DNA from: Legionella parisiensis
GTDB taxonomy: Bacteria; Pseudomonadota; Gammaproteobacteria; Legionellales; Legionellaceae
Reading direction: 5' to 3'
DNA: 64,000 nt
Assembly (NCBI RefSeq): GCF_001467945.1
Contig: NZ_LNYQ01000013.1
Coordinates: forward strand, 248,001-312,000
Notes under the pieces: model-generated
Told to the model about the DNA's origin: nothing
The model's input: only the letters and a program-made list of their open reading frames with translations
Database searches by the model: none
Shown: positions 58,511 to 64,000 of the stretch, in pieces
Layout of the letters: each line of letters starts with the position of its first letter
How positions within the stretch are numbered: the first letter of the stretch is position 1
Position numbers and translations under genes: made by a program

Positions 58511-58762
58511 GAACCTCTCCATTTTTCCGAGCTTCATTTCACTTCACTCGAGTTTATTGAACCCTTTTGGGGGCAGATCTAGCGAATGGTCAACTGCTCC
58601 AAGGTTTATAATGCATTGAATCTAAGTTAAAAATTTTATTTAGTTTTATTTTTTTTTCATGGGGTAAATTCTTGCATATTTTATAATTTTTACTCAAAAT
58701 AACTACTGTTTTATCTAGTTTTTACAAGGGAATGTTCAAACTTAAATAACAGGGGTGTTGAG
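58511..58762. other. Intergenic region before the next gene
   Basis: About 250 bases with no gene. It contains AT-rich sequence (TTTATTTAGTTTTATTT) that probably includes the promoter of the next gene. Confidence 0.3.
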
Positions 58763-60199
58763 ATGAAATATACAGTGACTTTTTGCGTATTTGATCAAAC
58801 TGCAGGCGCGAATCCTTTGGGGCACGGTTCTTTTTTTCTATCAAAACTGAATGAAAGCACACGACTACTTGAAGTCGTTGAGACTTGGGGCTTTTATGGC
58901 GTTACCAGTACTGGAGATAAAAATAGTCGTTTCGAGAAATTCAAAATTAACAATCGCTTAGATGTTGATTTGCAAGGCAATCATGGGATGTTAACCCAAG
59001 AAGAAATACGTTATATGGATCTGGGACATGGTTTACATGGATATACTTTTGAGCTTACCCAGGAGCAATTTGAAGAACTACAAAAGCGATGCGCAACAGC
59101 AGTTGCAGAACAAGAAGCTGCTATAAAGGAAGTGGTTGGCGATGGTCAAAATTTCAAAACAGATCCATCAAAGAAATGGAGAATTTATAAGGAAGAAGCC
59201 TACTCCAGACAATTTTATGAAATAGAGCAAATTAAAGCAAAAATAGAAGGACGTCCATCCAGGCTTAAACCTTTTGATTTTCATCTATCAATGGGTTTTA
59301 AGAAGGTAGGGTTCTTGGGGTTTGAATTTTGGGTACCCGTACCCAGTCTTGAAAATTCAAATACCTGTAAAACCAGGGCAGTTTCTCTTTTAGAAGGCAT
59401 TCTCACTGAAAAACAACTTGCACCTTTCAAAACTTCCTCATTACCACGATTTATTCCCGGTTTAGAGCCTATTCTATTACATAGTGAAGGAACATTACAC
59501 CCGTATACCAAATCATCAGGTAAACAGGTTTTCTCTCGAAACTGGCAAGATAAAGATGTTAAATTATATTGGAGCGTACCTCCACAGCGTTTCGACCAAT
59601 TATCAGAAGATACCGTAAATTTATTTAGCATAGATAAAGAGTATTGTAATGAGGTGAAATATATTGTCAGTAAGTTACAGAATTTAGAATGGGCAATAAG
59701 AAATGCATCATTTTTCGAGAAATACGCAGACAATGAAGTTAACTTAATTAAATATAAAAATGATCCGGCTTATCGTCAATTTAAAGATAATTTAACTAAG
59801 TCTAAAGATGATCTAGCTGATTTGATCGTTAGATGCTATAGAGAGTTTGCCATTATTGAACCAAAAAAGGATGCTAAAATATCCGGTTGGCAAGGATTTG
59901 CTCTTTCTTTATTTTCTGCCCCCCGCAGTAAGGAGGAGAAAAAATTACAAGCTAAAATTCATCAGGCTAAAATGCTTTTCAATTCGATTTATTGGGCAAT
60001 AGTGGATGAGTGGAAAATCTATGCGGATTATCCTTCTGAGGCATCTGCTCCTGATGATGCGGAAGAATATAATCCTTTTGAAGCCGTAGCTTCTTATTTT
60101 TCGAGGGAAGATAAAGAAAATCTATGCAAGATAATTGGACGAAATTACATAGAAAGCGAAGAAACAAATGAAACTTCATTGATATTTTCCCTCGCCTAG
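58763..60199 (+). CDS. Effector-like protein with possible permuted papain-like domain
   Basis: The 478 residues open with YTVTFCVFDQTAGANPLGHG (His21), then SFFLSKLNESTRLLEVVETW. An acidic helical part follows, then FWVPVPSLENSNTCKTRAVS (Cys202) and LLEGILTEKQL. A His in an early strand followed by an Asn-(T)-Cys at the start of a helix is the order of circularly permuted papain-like folds (LRAT, YiiX, DUF4105), the reverse of ordinary papain. The C-terminal 240 residues are helical and end with a Glu/Ser/Thr-rich tail (YIESEETNETSLIFSLA). There is no signal peptide. Enzymatic activity is a hypothesis from two residues and their context. Confidence 0.65.
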   Translation: MKYTVTFCVFDQTAGANPLGHGSFFLSKLNESTRLLEVVETWGFYGVTSTGDKNSRFEKFKINNRLDVDLQGNHGMLTQEEIRYMDLGHGLHGYTFELTQEQFEELQKRCATAVAEQEAAIKEVVGDGQNFKTDPSKKWRIYKEEAYSRQFYEIEQIKAKIEGRPSRLKPFDFHLSMGFKKVGFLGFEFWVPVPSLENSNTCKTRAVSLLEGILTEKQLAPFKTSSLPRFIPGLEPILLHSEGTLHPYTKSSGKQVFSRNWQDKDVKLYWSVPPQRFDQLSEDTVNLFSIDKEYCNEVKYIVSKLQNLEWAIRNASFFEKYADNEVNLIKYKNDPAYRQFKDNLTKSKDDLADLIVRCYREFAIIEPKKDAKISGWQGFALSLFSAPRSKEEKKLQAKIHQAKMLFNSIYWAIVDEWKIYADYPSEASAPDDAEEYNPFEAVASYFSREDKENLCKIIGRNYIESEETNETSLIFSLA

Positions 60200-60392
60200 T
60201 ATCGCGCATGACAAAAGTTTCTAAAAAATAGTGGTCCGGTTATGATGAAACAAAAAGTAAGTTGGAGTTTACTTCACGTATCCAGACCACGGCTTCAAAA
60301 TTAATGGTTTGATGCCAATAAAATTTCTTGTGTATCAATTTATTTGGTATCATAATTAAAAACAATGTTGTGCTTTTTTAGGACAAATTTAC

Positions 60393-61943
60393 ATGGGTGA
60401 TCCTCTAGACCTTTTCCCATTAGGTTTTCTAACTATCCCGTTTGATCAATATCCAGGTGTTAAGGATCCCAAGATTTCGAGCCGGGATCTTGAGTGGTTG
60501 ATTGTTCAGCTTAATGATTTTATAACGGAAACCCCTGTCGGCACTATAGCAGAAAGTAATTTTGGCTACTGGCTAACGTATGCACTCCAAACTGCGATGA
60601 ATACATATGATGAAAAAGCAGCGCAGCATATTTGTGCGCTTTTATACAAATTATATCAGGATGGAAATCCAGCTGTTTTAGTTTCAATCCTTTCTCAGAC
60701 TCTCGGGGGAGCTTTTGAGGGACAAACTGTTGCTTACGCCTGGATGGATAGCCTCTTTACCGCTACTTTCGACTCCAGAAATAATTCGGTGCTTGTGGCA
60801 ATTAACTATATTTTCAGCCAACTGTTAGCGAATGCAGGCGATGAACTTTCTTCCATTATGGCAAAAAATGTAGAAAAAGGCAGTGAAAAAGGAAAAAACG
60901 CAATCCTTGTTCTGGTGCGCGCTTTGGCAAATGCGACTACAATATCTGATAATCAGCCAACAGCCGAATTAATTGCTGAACTTTTAAGTAGTTTTATTAA
61001 GAAGTCACCTAGAATTATAAGTGCTGCTTTAACTAAAGAAATTACCTATGGTTCTTTTAAAGGTAAAAGTAGTACCTATGTATTAGTTGGTGCAATAAAA
61101 AACGCAGTAGTCGATAATCCTAAAGTAGTACAAATTCTTAGTCGTATTCTGATTGATGTAAGTAAGATAAGCCCTGCTGAGCTGGTTGATTCTTTATGCA
61201 AAACTCATGAATTAGGTCCTTATAAGGGACTGCATACGCTGCACATTATTCTTATTTCATTGGTTTCGGCTGCATACATTAACCACAATTCAGATGCCTT
61301 AAGCAATTTGATTGATGCTTTATATCAGATATGGGAGAGCAATTCAGATGGCAAAATTAATTCAGCATTGATGCAAACCATTCATACTGGTGTGCATGCT
61401 GATCTGAATGGCATCATGATGATTGTGCGCGCATTGGCTGCTGCCATCGATCATGAGCTTGAAATAGCACCAATTATCGAATTTTTAAATCATTTTATAA
61501 AAAGTGACCCCAAAGATTTATGTTCTGCTTTTACTCATAAGGCTCCCCAAAATACTATAGGAGATTATACGCTTTCACCATTAGTGCTATTGATAAACAC
61601 ATGGAGTAATAATAAAAGCCCATTTGTGAAAACGAAGCTTCAGCAAACTATTGATACATTAGCTTCTTCTAAATCGGCGATAGAAATGTCATGTTCTTTA
61701 GATGGTGAACCAAAATTATTTTTTGTAAAAAAAGTAGCAAGCGCGCACTCGTTGGATGAGGCGGATGTTGCTCGACTCCTTAGAACTGCAAGTGGAAATC
61801 CAAGCTCTGCTTCCCTTGATTCTGGTTTTTTTTTGACAAGAAATAAATTAGGTGAAAAACAATTTTTTTTCCAACCCTTCGATGAAGTAAGAGACGCAAC
61901 AGAAGAGGATATCGAAAAACAATCTGCTACTTGCCGCATTTAA
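60393..61943 (+). CDS. Effector-like alpha-helical repeat protein
   Basis: The 516 residues contain about six tandem units of roughly 65-70 residues. Each holds a Gly-(x3)-Gly-x turn and a helix of the LVRALANA type: LGGAFEGQTVAYAWMDSLF, EKGSEKGKNAILVLVRALAN, TYGSFKGKSSTYVLVGAIKN, ELGPYKGLHTLHIILISLVS, HTGVHADLNGIMMIVRALAA and QNTIGDYTLSPLVLLINTW. Between them are helices ending in (S)P-(K/R)-x-(I/L)-x-x-A-L. This is an ARM/HEAT-like superhelix pattern. The last 70 residues are different and end in CRI. There is no signal peptide. It probably mediates binding to a partner; the name of the family is not recognised. Confidence 0.75.
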   Translation: MGDPLDLFPLGFLTIPFDQYPGVKDPKISSRDLEWLIVQLNDFITETPVGTIAESNFGYWLTYALQTAMNTYDEKAAQHICALLYKLYQDGNPAVLVSILSQTLGGAFEGQTVAYAWMDSLFTATFDSRNNSVLVAINYIFSQLLANAGDELSSIMAKNVEKGSEKGKNAILVLVRALANATTISDNQPTAELIAELLSSFIKKSPRIISAALTKEITYGSFKGKSSTYVLVGAIKNAVVDNPKVVQILSRILIDVSKISPAELVDSLCKTHELGPYKGLHTLHIILISLVSAAYINHNSDALSNLIDALYQIWESNSDGKINSALMQTIHTGVHADLNGIMMIVRALAAAIDHELEIAPIIEFLNHFIKSDPKDLCSAFTHKAPQNTIGDYTLSPLVLLINTWSNNKSPFVKTKLQQTIDTLASSKSAIEMSCSLDGEPKLFFVKKVASAHSLDEADVARLLRTASGNPSSASLDSGFFLTRNKLGEKQFFFQPFDEVRDATEEDIEKQSATCRI

Positions 61944-62097
61944 GTTCGTGTTCTTTCTCTTGATACGATGTTTGAAAATTTCTATTAAAATCTGATAGAT
62001 TAGTTGTGTTTTTAACGAACAATTATTGAATATTTTTTGGGCACAAGTTAAAATGACCAGGCAATGTGGGATTTTTTTGTAATTAATGGTGGTCGTT

Positions 62098-63540
62098 ATG
62101 CCAAACCCTTTTTTTGTTTTCTTAAAGAAAAAACATGTCGTTAAAAAATTTACTTCATATCAAAATACAGAACAAACTAGAGAGCTTCAATTGCTTGTTG
62201 CGTCTGGTAATAAAGCACAATATAGAAAAAGAGAACAAGAGCTTAATGAAGAAGGGTATAAGTTTAGATTAACCAAAGGGACTGTTTATGAAATTAGGGA
62301 TGAAGGTGAAACAATAGAGGTTCGCGTTGCAGTCCAGGTTAAAGGATTCAGTTTAAATTGGTACTTTTGGGCTCCAGATGGATTGGATCAATACCCTCAG
62401 GATTTCAGAGATAAATTATATAATGCTGCGGCAGCGGCTCATAAAGAAGTTGAAGATGGATGCGATTTATATCTGAGAGGCAGTGACGATCTCCATGGTA
62501 AGTTAATGCATCATCTACCTTTAGAGTTTGGTCATAATCACAATCATTACCGGCTAAAGAACAATAAATCATATACCCCTAAAGACTTTAATCAACATAT
62601 GGTTGCTCTTGCCAAAACTGAAATTTATCAAGAGTTTTTTGAAGAGGGTGAAATTGAAGAGCTTTGTAAAAGGTTTGAACATTTTTACAAGGAATGGGTT
62701 ACAAAAGCAGATGATATGCCCTCGCCTGAAGAGCAATATCTTAGCTCTCCATCACAAAAACTGGAATTAGAAGATGTGATTGAATTGGAGCTATTTGCCC
62801 ACCAACAGGAACCTTGTCGAATTAACATGACGGAACTAAAAGTAGATTATCAAGCAGCCAGAAGGGAAATAGAGAGGATTGTTAGAGAAGGTCTAACAAC
62901 AGAAAGCCTAAGTGCATTACTAGAGAAAGTGGATAATGAATATAATGAATATGTGGCGTTCAGAAAACAAGGTGGAAGCAGAGGGCTCACTCCTGAAATA
63001 ACTGACGTGAGTAAAATTAAAGGAACACGATATCTAATGAAAACGCCGGGTATGGGAAGGGATGATAAACTGAAAAAAGAACTCCCCGACGTTCCAGGTT
63101 GGGCGCACAGTGTTCAATCTGCCATAGCGAAAGCAAGAGCATTTATGCTTGAGGATGCAAGAAAAAGATTGGCTGATACTGAAAAATCTGGTGAGGAAGC
63201 ACTGAGTACGCATGGAGATTCTTCTGTTTTTGACCCTTCCAAAGAAGAATTACTTGTTTCTGCACGGCCTGTTGTAGTCTCCTCGGATATTGAAGCAGCT
63301 GAAGGGAAGAAAGCAGGTGCATCTGCTGTTCTTGACCCTTTGAAAAAAGAATCAGGCGTTTCTGAAGGACCTGTTGTAACCGCTTTGAGTTTATCTGAAA
63401 CAACTACGGAACCGAAAAAAAACCAGTCGGAAGTGGCGTTGAGTCAGCATAGCGCCTCTACTTTACTTGGTTTGTTACAAAGAGAAAACACAAGTACACA
63501 GATGAAAGGTCCTGTCAGTACTAACAGTTTAAATGCATGA
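62098..63540 (+). CDS. Effector-like protein with disordered C-terminal repeats
   Basis: The ATG at 62098 is preferred (GGTGG seven bases upstream) over 62086. The 480 residues begin with a basic segment (NPFFVFLKKKHVVKKFTSYQ), then a mixed domain with TIEVRVAVQVKGFSLNWYFW, LYLRGSDDLHGKLMHHLPLE and FGHNHNHYRLKNNK. A long helical part follows. The last 100 residues are low-complexity with two near-repeats of VFDPSKEELLVSARPVVVSS and VLDPLKKESGVSEGPVVTAL. The His-rich patch (HLPLEFGHNHNHY) might bind metal. There is no signal peptide and no known family. The next gene starts 25 bases later, so they may be co-transcribed. Confidence 0.65.
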   Translation: MPNPFFVFLKKKHVVKKFTSYQNTEQTRELQLLVASGNKAQYRKREQELNEEGYKFRLTKGTVYEIRDEGETIEVRVAVQVKGFSLNWYFWAPDGLDQYPQDFRDKLYNAAAAAHKEVEDGCDLYLRGSDDLHGKLMHHLPLEFGHNHNHYRLKNNKSYTPKDFNQHMVALAKTEIYQEFFEEGEIEELCKRFEHFYKEWVTKADDMPSPEEQYLSSPSQKLELEDVIELELFAHQQEPCRINMTELKVDYQAARREIERIVREGLTTESLSALLEKVDNEYNEYVAFRKQGGSRGLTPEITDVSKIKGTRYLMKTPGMGRDDKLKKELPDVPGWAHSVQSAIAKARAFMLEDARKRLADTEKSGEEALSTHGDSSVFDPSKEELLVSARPVVVSSDIEAAEGKKAGASAVLDPLKKESGVSEGPVVTALSLSETTTEPKKNQSEVALSQHSASTLLGLLQRENTSTQMKGPVSTNSLNA

Positions 63541-63565
63541 TGCTAATTACATTGAGGAAATAGAA

Positions 63566-64000
63566 ATGTGTAGGCTTTTTCAGGAAAAAAAGAAGAATGC
63601 TCAGCGAATTATTGATCGCTTTATTGAGGCTAAGACAAAAATTGACGCGTGTTGTAACACGCTGAATGTGTTGCTAAATGAGCTCCATATGGTAAAGGAA
63701 AAACAAGAATTCGATAATGTTGTTCAATTGATAATCAACGAAGAAAAAAAAGTGCATCAGTTCTTATTGGTGCTTGCAGAAGAAACAGATAAAGATACTA
63801 TGTCAAAAGTGAGGGCATACATGGATGGTCTTCCTAATTTCAAAAATGTAATGACTTTATTGAATTATACTGAGATTGCCACAAAAAATATTACCGACAA
63901 AAAGGAATTATTAAGCTTTCAGGAAGCATCCTCTAATCTAAATGAGGCTCAACAAATAGAATTATCAATTTTTATTAAGAAATTAAAAGAGCTTAAATCT
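63566..64000 (+). CDS. 5' part of an unknown helical protein, cut by the window end
   Basis: ATG 63566 is preceded by GAGGAA 7-12 bases upstream, and the frame runs open for 145 codons to the last base. It reads MCRLFQEKKKNAQRIIDRFI, EAKTKIDACCNTLNVLLNEL, then VQLIINEEKKVHQFLLVLAE, and ends at IKKLKELKS. It is Lys/Glu/Leu-rich and almost certainly all-helical, perhaps coiled coil. It follows the preceding effector-like gene closely on the same strand. The missing 3' part prevents any assignment. Confidence 0.75.
   Translation, partial: MCRLFQEKKKNAQRIIDRFIEAKTKIDACCNTLNVLLNELHMVKEKQEFDNVVQLIINEEKKVHQFLLVLAEETDKDTMSKVRAYMDGLPNFKNVMTLLNYTEIATKNITDKKELLSFQEASSNLNEAQQIELSIFIKKLKELKS

Overview
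The window looks like a Legionella chromosome, probably not L. pneumophila itself. The DNA is AT-rich. It carries an enhA-enhB-enhC cluster, a letA(gacA)-uvrC pair, and many long proteins without signal peptides that look like eukaryote-like Dot/Icm effectors: two ankyrin proteins, a Ser/Thr kinase, a serine hydrolase, a Rossmann/SAM-like protein and an alpha-repeat protein. No species is assigned.

Layout. 1-3 kb: the 3' end of a flavin disulfide reductase gene, then mltA. 3-10.5 kb: a large unknown protein, an amidase-like protein, a small membrane protein, a Cys-rich secreted protein, and a TetR repressor with an exported tandem ABM-domain protein; a perfect 26-bp palindrome lies between the last two. 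10.5-42.6 kb: an accessory block of effector-like genes mixed with debris. The debris includes IS30 fragments, a truncated yeast-type cytosine deaminase, an OXA beta-lactamase fragment, two frameshifted genes (DUF4238 and a zinc-ribbon gene), a duplicated 113-bp piece of a GlcG/HbpS-like gene, and a dispersed palindrome family. Inside this block are a small mobile/defence cluster (serine resolvase, HigBA-like toxin-antitoxin with twin operators, OLD-family ATPase/TOPRIM nuclease) and a 2.2-kb element bounded by 36-bp inverted repeats. That element carries a DUF4158-like protein, a tyrosine recombinase and one passenger gene. The block ends at a tRNA-Pro(CGG) gene whose 3' end faces it.

42.6-53.3 kb: conserved core genes. 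These are ispB, ychF, pth and rplY on the minus strand, and rplU, rpmA and obgE on the plus strand. A cinA-like gene overlaps the obgE tail convergently; phhA, letA and uvrC follow. 53.5-58.5 kb: enhABC, a periplasmic L,D-transpeptidase-like protein, a small exported protein and a 1201-residue Sel1-repeat protein. 58.7-64 kb: four effector-like or unknown genes, the last running off the window.

The most notable signals are the inverted-repeat element at 29.0-31.2 kb, two ankyrin proteins with a shared Cys/His papain-like N-terminal pattern, a probable circularly permuted papain-like protein after enhC, the twin operators of the toxin-antitoxin promoter, and several decayed genes that ordinary ORF calling misreads. 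All functions are read from sequence motifs; no searches were run.
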